From NCBI GenBank assembly GCA_037178975.1, contig JASJZH010000001.1, positions 5,068,501 to 5,132,500 on the forward strand: DNA of 64,000 nucleotides, written 5' to 3'. Shown piece by piece: positions 1 to 14,520 of this stretch. The notes beneath the pieces are model-generated. The model did no database searches. It was not told the origin of the DNA and saw only the letters and a list, made by a program, of their open reading frames with translations. How positions within the stretch are numbered: the stretch's first letter is position 1; every line of letters begins with the position of its first letter. This stretch comes from Oscheius tipulae. Lineage: Eukaryota > Nematoda > Chromadorea > Rhabditida > Rhabditidae. The position numbers and the translations under genes are program-made.

Positions 1-1791
1 GGCATCGATATCTAGATTGAGTCCTTGCATAACCGGATTGTTCTTTCTTGACGGGTAGGCGAAGTGTACGTCTCGGAACTTGATGCTGCCGTTCACTGAG
101 GGCTTTTCATTTCCATCCAAAAGAATCTCGGGAACCCGGTTCATGTACTCGAAGACCTTTCTCGAGGCGCCAACGGATTCCATCAGACCGGTAAAGACGT
201 AGCCGATGTTATAGAGATTCTCTCCCAACTGCAGTTGATACAGGAGGAATTTGATCAACTCATCCGGAGTCAATAGTCCTGAACCAGCAATATTAAGTCT
301 GAGCCTTAAATCTACCTTTTATGACGAGTGTTCCACCATAGAAGAGGACGGCCACTTGAATAATACTCAGACAGGTTTCATTTGTCCAGACGTAACCCAT
401 GTAGATCTGTGCTCTTTAACAATTTCTCTGAACCTTTAATAGACAAGACTACCTCTTTTTCGCCACTCCTAAAGTAACTCCCAGTCGTTCATTGAATCTG
501 TCAGCCTCTCTGTCCTCACAGGCAAAAGATCTGACAGTTCTCATCGTGGAGAGAACTTCTTCTGCAACATGGTTCGCTTTACTAATTGTCTCTTGCATCT
601 CCTCGGATATCCTCTGCGATTATTAGTTCCAAAGAAGTATACTAAAACAAACTCACGTCAAAAAATGCTCCATACCACTTAATGATTATTCCAACCAATG
701 GGATTGCAATAACAGTGACAATGCCCAGTCTCCAGGACAGAATGAACATGTACACCAGGGCTCCAATCATCATGACAGCGCTTCGAAGGAAAATGTTCAA
801 ATTTGTGGAGACGGTCGCACAGACTGTGATACAGTCGGAAGTAAGACGAGAGACCATTTCTCCTGACTTGGTGATGTCGAAGAAGGCAATGTCTTGACGG
901 ACTAAAGAGGCGAAGAGGTCCTGTCGTAGCTGCTTTTGTACTCTGGCTTGGGCGTATGAAAATGAGCCACCTCGAATTCCTCCAAAGAAGGAACTGAAAA
1001 GGGAGAGAGCTGCCATGTAAAGGACCGAAGTCTTGAGTTTGTCGAAGCCTCTAGTCTGCACAATATCTGCAATGACGTCTCCCATCATTGATGGGATAAA
1101 GATCCGAACTGGAAACTGTTACTACTTTGCATTAGGTCGCTACTTACCCAAAGCATAGATGATTAGAAAGATGAACCCAGCTGTGAACCAAAACCACACT
1201 CGCTTACAGTATGACAGCAGCTTGCCCACGTGCTTAGGCGTACTAATTCTTTCTCTCTCTTCAGAGCTTTCTTGTCTGCTCGTCTCTTCCTCCAAGACGG
1301 AGTATCCATTGCCCTTCTTCCTAGCCAGGAAGATCCAGGAGATACTGGCGAAGATGAAACAGGCCGCGAGTGACCATCCAACGGAAAACCAAAGACCTGG
1401 ATAGTGAAGTTGGTCGGGGATTTCGGACAGAGCAAGGAGTTTGGCCAGAGAGTACGAATAGGCAACGACTGCCACAAGAATCATAGGCATGAAGACGTAC
1501 TCCTTCTTCGGCCATTTCACTGCATGTAAGAGGACCAGACCTAAGGGTTTCACAACATTAAAGAAGCAAAGATAGAATAGGATCACCTGTTAGACAGAAG
1601 AACCTGACGCAAGCGACTAAAACATAGTCACTTGGATTGACTGTGAACTGGTAGCCGTCAAGAGAAAAAAGGTACTTGTAGATGAGACTGGCATCGAATT
1701 GGAAGTTTGCCTGATAGAATCCAATGCTCAGAATAGAGAACAGAATGTCCATAGGAATGAAAAGAATAAGACATAACAGCTTCCAGTTCAT
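1..1791 (-). CDS. HAF/ABCB9 (TAP-like) half ABC transporter, 3' end cut by window
   Basis: The gene begins with ATG at 1791, two bases after a TTTTCAG acceptor, and runs off the left edge. Exon 1 (to about 1575) and exon 2 (about 1146-1580) encode several membrane spans like the N-terminal TMD0 region of ABCB9/TAPL and nematode HAF-4/HAF-9. The exon at 642-1088 carries the core transmembrane domain, with FFDITKSGEMVSRLTSDC, a hallmark of TAP/ABCB9 half transporters. Reading continues through about 480-620 (STMRTVRSFACEDREADRF) and 1-470 (GASRKVFEYMNRVPEILLDG, then SIKFRDVHFAYPSR), which is the start of the nucleotide-binding domain. Walker A and later motifs lie outside the window. Family members form dimers in lysosomes or gut granules and move peptides. 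The exact HAF subtype is inferred. Confidence 0.85.
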
Positions 1792-2229
1792 TCCTGAAAA
1801 CTAAATGGCTCGACGGAAAGGAGAGATAAAGGTAGGAACGAGTCAGCAAGAATTCAGATGGTACTTGTTACCACCGGCATTTGACACAAAAACAATCCAA
1901 ATAAGTGATACGTACCGGGTCGAAGGGTCAGTGGCAGATGAAGCGGGTCTGTTTTTACACCCACTCTTGTCTGGACCGACCATTTCTTCGGAGAAGAGAA
2001 GTCGTGATTTACGATCATTTGAAAAGTAGAACTATCTTTTATTACTGCTTTTGAAATCCCGTACAAAGTAATCTATTTGTTTTCCGCGTTGTATAAAAGA
2101 GCATTCTGATGAGAATGATGTACAAATGAGACAGACGAAGAATAGATAAGAATATGGAACGGTCAGATAAGAAAAGGTTAGTCCATACAAAGTACTAACT
2201 TCCATCAACAGTGAACAGTTCGTAGTTCG
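1792..2229. other. intergenic, no supported gene
   Basis: Open frames occur on both strands (for example minus 1854-2066), but none shows a recognisable domain, convincing splice sites or a signal peptide. The stretch is probably the upstream region of the ABC transporter and the 3' flank of the TMEM14-like gene. Confidence 0.4.
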
Positions 2230-2639
2230 TCAGCACCATTCGGTTCCGTATCCATCATCCACGATAGTCTGTACCAGACAAATCTCTAAGACTAATAGTC
2301 CTGCTAATAGTTGAAGAAGAAACAAATGCCATCTTTGAGTGAAATAACAACGTACTAACCACGTGGCGGGAAATAGTAAAGCAGCATCTGAAAATTGTTT
2401 GAAAACGCTGAAAAATAGAACATACACGCTCCGAAGTCGGTTTTGGCAATGATAGTTTTGTAGCGCGTGGCAAGCCAACAAGCAAGGCCTGAGAGTCCAT
2501 CGACCAGCAGAAGGTATGTCGAGCCTATAATCTTTGTTCATGGGTCGATGGATAAGCCATTACCGGACTGATAGTATTCGTAGATTCCACAGCCGATTAG
2601 AAAACCACCGTAGGCGTAGAAGGTCTTGTTCAAAAACAT
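2230..2639 (-). CDS. divergent TMEM14-like small membrane protein
   Basis: The first exon starts at 2639 and reads MFLNKTFYAYGGFLIGCG, matching the N-terminus of the better preserved TMEM14 copy at 3542 (LYLLYGGLLMAGGAIGFFKS). After a short intron the second exon begins GSTYLLLVDGLSGLACWLAT, which corresponds to GSTASLIAGGGSGLVVFLAT in the neighbour. Downstream exons are less clear; one reading ends at a stop at 2230. TMEM14 proteins are about 100-residue, three- or four-span mitochondrial membrane proteins (TMEM14C is linked to porphyrin transport). The copies are in tandem on the same strand, so this is a tandem duplicate. The weak C-terminal half suggests fast divergence or decay. Confidence 0.55.
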
Positions 2640-3140
2640 TTTTCCAGAGATTTCAAACAAAAAACTCGAACTGTTACTTCTGTGGTGCAAGAACTGATAC
2701 GGCGGTTAGCGACCACCGGGAAGAGAAAGAACTGGGAACAGAAGAAGGAGCTCTTATCTGTCTTTGGTTTCCTGCTTAAATAGGCGAAGATAACCGGTAA
2801 CTATTTCTTAACACCATGGAGTTCACTTTGTAGCACATTTAATTCTTTGAACTTTGATCAAGATACCAGTTGCTGACGGCAGCTTCGCAGCCCTTTGGCC
2901 TTGGCTTAGAATTGATCACAGACGGTTGCGCCGCTTCCCTAGTAACTGAAGTTACACCCAAAGTTGACTTGTCCTCTTATCCCTTGACATGAAATGTTTT
3001 GTCAATTTTTTGAGGGTACCGTTGCTGACAGGCTATTGTGTGTACACCATGACAGATACAGACAGACGGACAGAGTTAAGCTGCGCTTTAGTAAAGAAAG
3101 ATGTTTAATACAAATGTACAGGAAGCGGATAGCTTTGAGG

Positions 3141-3542
3141 TTAGAAGAAGCTGGCACTTGTGGCGATTTTGTAGAAAGAGGCGAGGAGAGTGATCAAACT
3201 CGCACCGGCAATCAGGCCAGCCGGCATAAACTTTCCAGAGTTCGAGTAGCGTTGTCCCATGACGTAGCCGAGCACCAATGAGACCCCTAAATGTTTTTAT
3301 TTGTATGTGTGTATTAAAAAGAGTTACCAAGTACTGTAAGAGTCTTGTAGGCGAACTGATTGCGAGTAGCCAGGAAGACGACGAGACCTGAACCACCTCC
3401 AGCGATCAAAGAAGCTGTCGAGCCTGTAATCTTTATATATTTGACGGTCTTCAGCCTTATCACCTGATTTGAAAAAGCCGATGGCTCCTCCGGCCATTAA
3501 AAGACCTCCGTAAAGAAGATACAGTTGGTCGTAATTGATCAT
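3141..3542 (-). CDS. TMEM14 family membrane protein
   Basis: Three exons give a complete TMEM14 protein of about 100 residues. Exon 1 is MINYDQLYLLYGGLLMAGG, exon 2 carries SLIAGGGSGLVVFLATRNQF and exon 3 GYVMGQRYSNSGKFMPAGL, ending in LLASFYKIATSASFF and a stop at 3141. Two GT-AG introns of about 40 nt join the exons in frame. The Gly-rich spans, the RYxxSGKFMPAG loop and the size are all typical of Pfam Tmemb_14. The family lies in the inner mitochondrial membrane; a role in heme or porphyrin movement is known for vertebrate TMEM14C and is only inferred here. The gene lies about 500 bp upstream of its divergent tandem relative. Confidence 0.88.
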
Positions 3543-4376
3543 TTTCTGGAAGCAAAACATTGATTTCAGTCGAGCAAGTGGGTACGAGAAACAGCGAAAC
3601 TCTCAACGGGGTTACTTTTCTGATTCTATTAATTTCCTTATCTTATTTTTGCTTCGCGCCATTTTTGACGAAGACTAATGGGCATGTGCTTTCCCTCCAT
3701 CTGGATATTTACTGACTCAGCATCTGGCAGTAAATGACTCGGTTCTGCTAAGCTCGAAAAGAGTTATCAGTTGTTTTCATTTAATATTTTCCTCTTATTC
3801 GCTAGCATTTTTACCCCCAAGTTATGAGTTGTTCGCTTTATTTATTATAGGTGTTAAGAGGCAGCTCTCTTCAAAGATTTAGTGTAAAATGGGAACAGAA
3901 AAAAGATCAAAACTGTGTTTCCCTTATCAAAGCTCCTTTATATATATATAGTCTTGTCCTCACACTTGTTTACGTGCATGGGACTAGGTCATTCCACACG
4001 TGAGGACGAGAGAGCCAATGCTATCTCAAAACGCTCGTAGTAAACAATGACGAATATTGACAGAATTCAAAAATTTCTGTGAGTAGAAACCAGAACAGAC
4101 AGGGAAAAGCGTGCCTGTTCGGGAGAAGTTGCGGTAAGATAAGCGCCCGCTATCGATTTACTTGTGATTTCTTCCCAAATTTTAAAACAATCCCATCAGA
4201 ACTTTACAAAATCGGGAAATTGCTCGAGTAAGAAACAAAACTGCCAGCGAGAGAGATTAATTCGCCGAAGGTCAGCTGTGCGTCTCTTTGCGCCTGGGTC
4301 AATGTCCATTTGGCCTGATTCTTTGTGCTCAAAAACCTCTCTTCTTCATTCTCAGAACACGCAATTTTTCAGGAAA
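3543..4376. other. intergenic between TMEM14 and PFKFB
   Basis: No coding exon is supported. The region holds a TATATATATA run near 3941-3950 and a T/C-rich stretch leading into the TTTTTCAG site just before the PFKFB start. It probably contains the divergent promoters of both genes. Confidence 0.4.
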
Positions 4377-7139
<2,763 letters not shown>

Positions 7140-7358
7140 AAGACCAGCTCAACTTCCTCGTTGCCATCTTAAAGATACGGATTTTCTTCTAAAACTGTGT
7201 TAACTCAAATTGTGCCAAGATAAATTTCTATCCGGGATCTCCGTCTACCTGTTTGATTCGTGTTCCATCCACTAATTATCTTTCTGCTGTAATTCTTGTA
7301 AATATATTTTAAGGCGCCTCATCTTCTCGTCTGAGGCTCGGGTAGACCAGAGGGAGAA

Positions 7359-10257
7359 ATGGATGACGAATGGGTGAGTTTGAATCTCTTTTTCGCCATT
7401 TTGCCATCTTGCGGTTGTTTTGATGCTTTGAAACCAATTACAAATAAAAGAACGGGTTGAAAAACTCTCAGGAACATGTCAATATCAATAGTCATAAGCC
7501 AGGAAACAAATTTGAGCCACCGATTTTCGGAAATCGCTGTCAAGAAAGTATAGACGGTTTACGATTTTGACGTTGTCGAAACAGTTATTGTGGTTTCTTG
7601 TACTACTTTACTATTCATTTATTTTTTTTGCGATATATCGAGTTCCAATTCAGCTGGAGTCTTTCGAAGAGAGAACATTATGTTCGAACAGTGGGCAGCA
7701 ACACGGCGTTTGTCTCTTGCTGAAAACTTTTAAGATCTTCTGGAGCGGTTTTACTTGTAGTATCCATGCCTCGGGTAAATCACATATTGTACACCAGCTT
7801 CAGATCGTTTTACATGTTTGGCGATCTCCACAACGCTCATACCACTCTCCCTGAGTGCTCTAATTCTCGTCTTTTCGAGAACCGAAGGTTGAGAGCCACG
7901 TGGCATCTAAATTCGTTGTACAATACAATACTGGAAAAAGAAAGCAATACGTAAATGAACAGTAAAGTAGTACATTAAACCACAATAAACTGTCTCGAAA
8001 ATGTCAGAATCGTCGATCGCGCGTAAACCGTCTATACTTTCTTGACAGAGTGTATACTCTAGAACCTGCTGAAGAGGTATTTTTGAAAGAGAGACAGTCC
8101 TCAGAAAGGTGTACACTGCTAACTAGCAAATTCCCAACCAATATCAGGTTCCAGACCTCAACTGCACCAGCACTGGTCCGTGACCGTCATCTGTGGCGCA
8201 TCCCTGGAGAAGAGTTGGAATGTGAGGACGCCAAGATCGAGTTTGTCTCTCCACTAGGCAAAGTAGCTGGGCGAGTCTACATCACAAAATATCGTCTCCG
8301 TTTCGAAGCGACAGAATCCTCACAAATGTGCAGTTTCGACCTTCCTCTTGGCTGCATAACGAAGGTTGAGAAGATTGGAAACTCGAAGATCCAGATGCCG
8401 GGACAGCAGGAATTCTATGGCCTTTTGATCTGTTGCAAAGACATGAGAGACATTCGATTCGCCTCTCACGCCAACTCTCACAGTCGCCGGCCAATCTTCG
8501 AAACTCTCACAAGGCTAGCTTTTCCACTTACCAACAAACTGGTATGTTCTTGGACAATTATACTATTCGTGGTCAATTTAGCCTCTGTATGCCTATATCT
8601 TTCATCAGAACACAGCTCACAATCAGGAAGAACCAAAACAGCAAAGGAACGGATGGGAATTGTTTGATAGTCGGAGGGAGCTCCATCGATTAGGAGTTCC
8701 GAATGATGACTGGACCATTTGCGAGCTCAATTACAAATACGATTTCGCTGACACCTATCCAAACTTTGTGAGTTCCTATTAATTTTTTGAACTGTTTTCA
8801 GTTTGCTATTCCTGTTTCCGCGCAGCGTCTAGGAAAGGAGTTCCTGCTCAAAGTTGGCCAGTCCAGGAGCAGAGCCAGAATCCCAGTTCTCAGCTGGCTT
8901 CATCCCAACACACAGGCCTCAATCACACGAAGCTCTCAGCCACTCTGTGGTGTGACAAATCAGAAAATCTTGGAGGATGAAAACTATCTGAAGAAGATTC
9001 TGGACACGAATGCAGATGCTCATCAGTTGCATATTTTTGATGCAAGACCGGGTGTCAATGCTAAGGTATCCTTGGTTTGTTCTCATGTTAAGTGTATTGT
9101 AGCTGAATCGAGTGAAAGGAGGTGGCTACGAGGAAAACTACGACCAGTGTGCGCTTCACTTCCTCAACATTCACAACATTCACGTTGTTCGTGACTCGTA
9201 AGCACTCAGTTTTCAATAATTCTTTCGTCTTCAGACTGCGCAAGCTGCGTGACTCTCTCTTCCCAAAAGTAGACGAGCGAAACTACCTGAAAATGTTAGA
9301 CGAGTCTAAATGGCTCAGTCACATTCAGAGTATCGTCGAGGGCTCAGTTCAGATTGCCGATGAGATTGAAAGGAACAAGAGTTCTGTTCTCGTTCATTGT
9401 TCCGATGGCTGGGACAGAACAGCTCAGTTGACCTCCTTGGCCATGCTCCAACTTGACCCATATTATCGAACAATCGAGGGCTTTGCCATCCTAATCGAGA
9501 AGGAATGGTGCAGCTTCGGGCACAAGTTTGGCCACCGAATTGGACACGGCGAAGACAAATACGGAGACCAGGAAAGATCGCCAGTCTTTCTCCAGTTCCT
9601 CGACTGTGTCTTCCAGTTCATGACACAGGTGTGTTTCTGATTGAGATCGGTAATTAGATCCTTTTCCAGTTCCCTTCCCATCTGGAATTCACCTCCGAGC
9701 TGTTGATCTTCATTCTGGACCATTTGTACAGCTGTCTCTACGGTACATTCTTATACAACAGTGAAAAGCAGAGACTTTATGACTTTGTGAGTTGCCCAAT
9801 ATTTTTTTTGTCCGACCACTGCTTCACCTACTTTTGTTTACAGTAGACTCCTGAATTCTATGAGGGTCTCTGAAACTATTCATTATTGTCTAGGGTGTTT
9901 TGACGAAGGAACATTTCAGAAATGTCCGAGTCAAACGACGTCTCTCTGGACCTACATCCTCGAAAACAAGAAGCAGTTCACGAATGCCCTCTTTGTTGGC
10001 TCCGCTGGCCGTCGCCTCGTCCTTATAATGAATCCCTCGATAAAGAAAATGAAACTATTCAAGGAATACTACGCTCGTCACAATTACAACGTCATCATGC
10101 CTGGCAGCTATGTTAGTTCTTTCAGAAGATCACATAATCAAAAAATATTCAGGTGATGCAGCGCTTTGCCGCCGAAAGAGCCGTCGGAAGAAAAACGTTC
10201 CTCGAAGAACTCGTGAAACATAAACATAATCAAGTCGAGGCAACTTACAGTCTGTGA
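7359..10257 (+). CDS. myotubularin-family phosphoinositide 3-phosphatase (MTM1/MTMR2 type)
   Basis: Removes the 3-phosphate from PI3P and PI(3,5)P2 on endosomal membranes. Exon 1 (7359-7373) encodes MDDEW; a 14-nt exon at 8063-8076 adds NLLK and joins in frame to 8148, giving [17 protein letters not shown]. The 8148-8542 exon is the PH-GRAM domain ([19 protein letters not shown]). The phosphatase domain follows with [48 protein letters not shown] and the intact catalytic loop [13 protein letters not shown] (CX5R) at about 9395-9430. The C-terminus ([15 protein letters not shown], ending NQVEATYSL) stops soon after the catalytic domain, shorter than vertebrate MTMR2. Intron 1 holds a dead Tc1-like element, so its length is unusual for this window. 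Confidence 0.92.
7537..8048. mobile_element. Tc1/mariner-like element remnant with terminal inverted repeats
   Basis: About 512 bp bounded by inverted repeats of roughly 70 bp. The left end starts CTGTCAAGAAAGTATAGACG at 7537 and the right end is its reverse complement up to 8048. Similarity continues inward (GTTTACG...CAGTTATTGTGG against its partner) with a few differences. The element sits inside intron 1 of the myotubularin gene. A TA duplication is not obvious at the immediate ends. Inside is a fragment of transposase, so this is an internally deleted, non-autonomous copy. Confidence 0.85.
7751..7906 (-). pseudogene. N-terminal fragment of a Tc1-like transposase
   Basis: Starting at 7906 the minus strand reads [20 protein letters not shown] and continues [16 protein letters not shown], the helix-turn-helix DNA-binding start of Tc1-type transposases. 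The frame then ends after about 51 residues at 7751, with no catalytic DDE/D domain. It lies within the inverted repeats at 7537-8048, which fixes its identity. It cannot be an active transposase. Confidence 0.75.
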
Positions 10258-10568
10258 TTCTCTTCAATCCCTGTTCGCAGCTCCCGAGCTTCAATTTATT
10301 TATTGTGATCTTCAAGGCTTTTCTTCGGGTCTGATTGACCTTTTTTATAGGTGCTATGTAATAAAACATACTTTCTTGTTTCGGGGCCTTATGGTCCGGG
10401 ATGGAAGCTTCGAACCAGTAGACGATTGGAGAGTCAAGATGGCTTACTCTCGATTAAAAGTATGACAGGCTAGTTCTCAAACGTGGCCAGATCCGCGCGA
10501 ATAGATATGCGATTTTATCTGCAGGATGAACATTTTGTAACAAGGGAGAGTCCCAGTGTTCTTCCAAT

Positions 10569-11718
10569 ATGCGCTCTCTCGTACTGTCTACTCTCTATGC
10601 TCTTACTATCTTGTATGCTTTCTACACACTAATCTCCATGTTTTCCGTAAGTTTCTTCTTTTATTCTAAGTTTCCCTTTTGTATGCAATTAAATGTTGTA
10701 AACAGAAAAAGTTTCAGACAAGAGTCATTCAGAGTTTCAGAGTTCGAAACCGACCACCTTCATCGAATCCAGAGACTGCATCATCCGCCGGTCGAAGGAC
10801 ATCAAGAGTGACGAAGCGGTAAGCTCTTGTTTGATCGAAACATTCATATTTTCAGCTCTGGTCCACGTTCCCCGAGATAGTCAACGATTGCTCACCGCAG
10901 GACAGTTACGATCTCCAGGGTTTCTCGAATTCGGACGAATTGAAATACCATGTGATGCCGCGAAAGAAGGCCTTCGGCGGCAAGAACAAATGTACAATAA
11001 TCTCATTGGGAATTGGAAAAGACGTCGAAGCCGAGAGGTCGATGAGACACTCCATGCCTCCTTGCAGCTTCTTCGGAGCTGACCCAGTCAATGATACGAA
11101 TGCCGACATCTTCCCAGAAGTCGGCAAGTTTTTCAACATTGCCGTCGGAGCCGAAAATGGCAGTTTTAGAAGCTACGTCCTCGAAGGTTCTAGTCTTTTT
11201 CCTATTCAATAGTATCAGATTATAGACATCTACCGGTATCAGGAAGTCAAATATGTAGATTTGGCCACCTTTATCAAAGAGGAGGTTAAGACAAAGATCG
11301 TGGACCAGCTGATGGTCGACATTGAGCACGCCGAGTATCCAGTCCTCCCATTCTTTTTGAAAAACGGACTACTGAGCAAGAACGACATCACGGTCTGTCA
11401 GGTAAAACTCTAGTGTGTTTCGTTAAAAAGTGTTTCAGATGAACATCGAGATCCATCGTCCCAACGAAAAGCAAATGGGCCAATTCGCCTCGTGGTTCAA
11501 GGAGATCATGCGAGAGCGCCAATGGGCCTTTATGAGCACTTCAACTATTATTGGCCATTTAAGGTAAGTGTAGTCGAATCGGGAGAAAAGGCTTCTGTAG
11601 ATTGTACATGGTCAACTATGGGTCGGAAGAGTGCCTAAGACGATATTTCGGTGACGACAGAGAGGGTGAGAAGAATCAAGAAGAGATAGAGGAAGACAGA
11701 GACGAGACACAGCTTTAA
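10569..11718 (+). CDS. FkbM/Methyltransf_21-like membrane-anchored protein, nematode type
   Basis: Exon 1 encodes a hydrophobic N-terminus (MRSLVLSTLYALTILYAFYT), a signal anchor. The next exons give SKPTTFIESRDCIIRRSKD, WSTFPEIVNDCSP, then CTIISLGIGKDVEAERSM, CSFFGADPVNDTNADIFPEV and FFNIAVGAENGSF. These match the nucleotide-binding half of nematode FkbM-like proteins (SLGIG...GADP...). A later exon reads YVDLATFIKEEVK and LMVDIEHAEYPVLPFF, the conserved D-x-E-x-A-E-Y segment. The final exon has an acidic C-terminus ending DETQL (stop 11716-11718). Family members are probable methyltransferases of unknown substrate; catalytic activity here is inferred only from the fold motifs. The acceptor before SHSEFQSS is uncertain because two sites lie close together. 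Confidence 0.8.
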
Positions 11719-12493
11719 GCAGCATAAACATTCGAAGAATTCTCTTATCTGTACAGATTCTTTCCATAATCGGGGGCGGAAAGGATGAGTCAGCTCTCTT
11801 CAAAGAGGCTGGAACAATGTTTTATTTGATGTGACAGCGGCGGCACTGACGCCTCTTCTCATTTGTTGAAACTTTTTTTATTTCTCACGAATAATAATAA
11901 AAGGTTTTTGGCGACCGAAAGATTCAGATCTTCCCCCCTCTGCAGTCCACTGGCTGTATTTGTAATCTTCCAGAGTTTTCGGTATATACTGTTGCTTGCA
12001 TGGACTTTTCTTATCTTGCCTCTACCTCTCTTCACTAATCACTTCGCAACCACTGACCTTTCTTTTCGGCATTGCGCAAAATGTCCAGCTGTGTTCCATT
12101 CCATCGATTTCTGTCCTAAGAGACCATGTTTGTTCAGAGATTAGGTAGCAGCGAATTCTGTGTTTTTTTTCCCTGGCCGCCACGTCTCATTTCTGTTGCA
12201 TTAAGCTTTTTGGGGAATTGCTTTATCAACGGCTCATAAAGAGTTTCTCAAACAGCTCTCCAAACATTTTCGTTTTCCCCAATGTTTATATCCACTCTCT
12301 CACTCTCTCTTTCAAAAGCCACACGCGTCACATTCCGATCAAAAATTTAGCAGTCTCCCCTGTATGAGTCACATTGATTTTTTCGTGACCTTTACTGTCA
12401 TGACTCCTCTTTGGTCGTCGCCCTCGCTGTCTCATCCGTCACTTTTCTGGCGCCTCTTTTTCTTTTTCAATTTTCATGTACTTCTCAGGAAGA
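11719..12493. other. intergenic, no gene seen
   Basis: The stretch is T/C-rich in places (for example CTCTCTCACTCTCTC near 12294-12310) and holds no supported exon. It runs into the TTCTCAG site that precedes the calponin start, so it probably holds that gene's promoter. Confidence 0.4.
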
Positions 12494-13167
12494 ATGTCCC
12501 GTGCTGAGAAGAGCGGCATTGCTTTGGAGGCCCAGCAGAAGATTCATGGGAAGTACGACTCTCAGCTGGCTCATCAGATCTTGGAATGGGTTAAGGTCAG
12601 TCTCACTCTCTTTTACACACATCAAATGTTCAGGGAGTAGTGGGTGAACCTATCAACACAGACGGCAGCTCTGACAATCTGATCGAGCTCTTCAAGGATG
12701 GCCAGCTCTTGTGTCGGTTCGCCAATGCTCTCCAGCCAGGAGCGATCAAAAAGATCAACTCATCTGCTATGGCTTTCAAACAGATGGAAAACATTTCATT
12801 CTTCTTAAGTTTTGCCGAGAAACACGTCAACAAGACCGAGCTTTTTCAGGTAAAAAGAACTAGACAAAGAGACAAATTGTTTCAGACAGTCGATCTCTAT
12901 GAAGCACAGGATCCGAATGCTGTTTTAATCTGTCTCTCTGCCCTGGCCAGGAAGAGTGACAAGTTGTTCGGAAAGGCTGGCCTCGGACCAAAAGAAGCTG
13001 AGGGAGAAAAGAGAGATTGGAGCGAGGAGCAGCTTCGAGCTGGTCATGGAGTCATCGGACTGCAGATGGGGTCAAACAAGGGCGAGTCTTACTGCCTATT
13101 CTTATATTTCTAGCATTTAGGTGCTACTGCTTCGGGACTGAATATGGGAAACACTCGCCATATGTAA
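12494..13167 (+). CDS. calponin/transgelin-type actin-binding protein
   Basis: Four exons encode about 190 residues. The start (MSRAEKSGIALEAQQKIHGK) lies just after ACTTCTCAG. A single calponin-homology domain follows: YDSQLAHQILEWVKG, NLIELFKDGQLLCRFANAL, FLSFAEKHVNKTELFQTVDL and DPNAVLICLSALARKSDK. The C-terminus carries one calponin-like (CLIK23) repeat, GHGVIGLQMGSNKGATASGL, and ends NMGNTRHM with the stop at 13165-13167. This is the transgelin layout (CH plus one repeat), close to nematode CPN-3. It binds F-actin in muscle or cortical cytoskeleton. Introns are short and all in frame. Confidence 0.93.
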
Positions 13168-13248
13168 CTTACTTCTTCAAAAACCTGCCAAGATCCACGT
13201 AATAAACTTTTCATTCGTCTTTACAAAATATCGTTCTCATTTCAGTGA

Positions 13249-14520
13249 TTAATAGGCGGAAAGCATGAATTGGGCAGCGTGACGACAGGACGGAGTGATG
13301 TTGAGGAACTCGGGAGACCAGAAGATTCGGTGATAGCGGCGATCCTGAACATTGCCTTTATCAGTCTGTATAAATTGCTAACCTCAGCCGGACGCCAATC
13401 TTCTCTTCCCAAAAACGGAGCAATGTAGTCGAGGCCACTCGCTCTGCCGTGCCAGTAGCGGAAGTAGTTCTCGACTCTTCCAGTCGAAGTGGGAATGGTG
13501 AATGTCCTTCTGTACAACGGTTCTGCCGGAGGTTCGGACGAGGCCCGAAGATGATAGCCACCTCCCGAATGGCGACGTCCGTAGTTACGATCCCTCTCGA
13601 CCATCCACTCGCTTTGTTTTGGTTTGTAAGATTTGTGGGGAGTCTGTTGGTAGGAGCAGGCGCGGTTGCTGGAAGTTTTTTTTTGAAAAGGGAGCTCAAG
13701 GCCCTTCGGACAACAGAGTCAAAAAGAAAAGCCACAGACGTCGACGGTTGCGCGCATGAACGAAATTAGTACACTTGCTCAATTTTGCAACAGTTCTTGA
13801 TTACAAGATTTTGAACTTTTGAAAGTAAATAAAGTAACAGCTAGTCAGACAAAATGCGTTATTACCAGAACTAGAGTAGTTTTTGATACAGGTAGTTAAT
13901 TTAGTTATAAACAATCAAATTTTATTTGAACTAAAAGCCTCCCTGTAATATAAGTACTAAATATATTGCAACATCCACTGCGTGCCTATTACAAAACTCT
14001 CATATTTCGTCTCACCTCTGTTTCATGCAGAGGGAAGGAGCCAGCGAGGTGTACATCTTCCGCTCTCTGAACGTTCCCAAATAGGGATTGTACATCTCGT
14101 CCCAATTGGAATGTTTCGCATGGTTGTAATTGTTGGTCACGTCGTGGAATCTGAATGTTGCTTCTTATAGGCCATTGCCCCCGGTGCCATCAATTGGACC
14201 CGAGACTTGCCAGCTGTTTCTCGGCCCGTTCTTGACTGGGATAACATAAGTCAGAGAGGCCTACTCCCACGTGTTCTGACGGGATCAATTTGGTCTCTTA
14301 TTTATAGGATTTTTCCATTGAACATTGCTCGCAAGATTAAAGGTACAAAAGAACTCACGCCTCACTGACGATTTCGTTGTAAGTGTTGGAAGGAGTTCCT
14401 GCCACAAACCCTTTGTATGGAACTGTCTGCCAATTAGCATCAGTAGCTCTTTCCTTCACCTGTGAAGGGTTCCCAGTCGAAAAGTATATAAAATAAACGT
14501 ACTCGTTGAAAGACGCTCAT
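13249..14520 (-). CDS. unrecognised multi-exon gene
   Basis: A chain of short, spliced exons on the minus strand looks coding but I do not recognise the family. It starts MSVFQR at 14520, then VKERATDANWQTVPYKGF, a segment LTYVIPVKNGPRNSWQVS, then FHDVTNNYNHAKHSNWDEMY and NPYLGTFRERKMYTSLAPS. A later exon has RTFTIPTSTGRVENYFRYW and HGRASGLDYIAPFLGRED. The last exon reads YHRIFWSPEFLNITPSCRHA with a stop at 13249. No signal peptide or membrane span is visible. The protein is rich in Trp, Tyr, His and Arg. Two junctions in the middle (around 14170-14320) could not be resolved cleanly. Confidence 0.5.
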
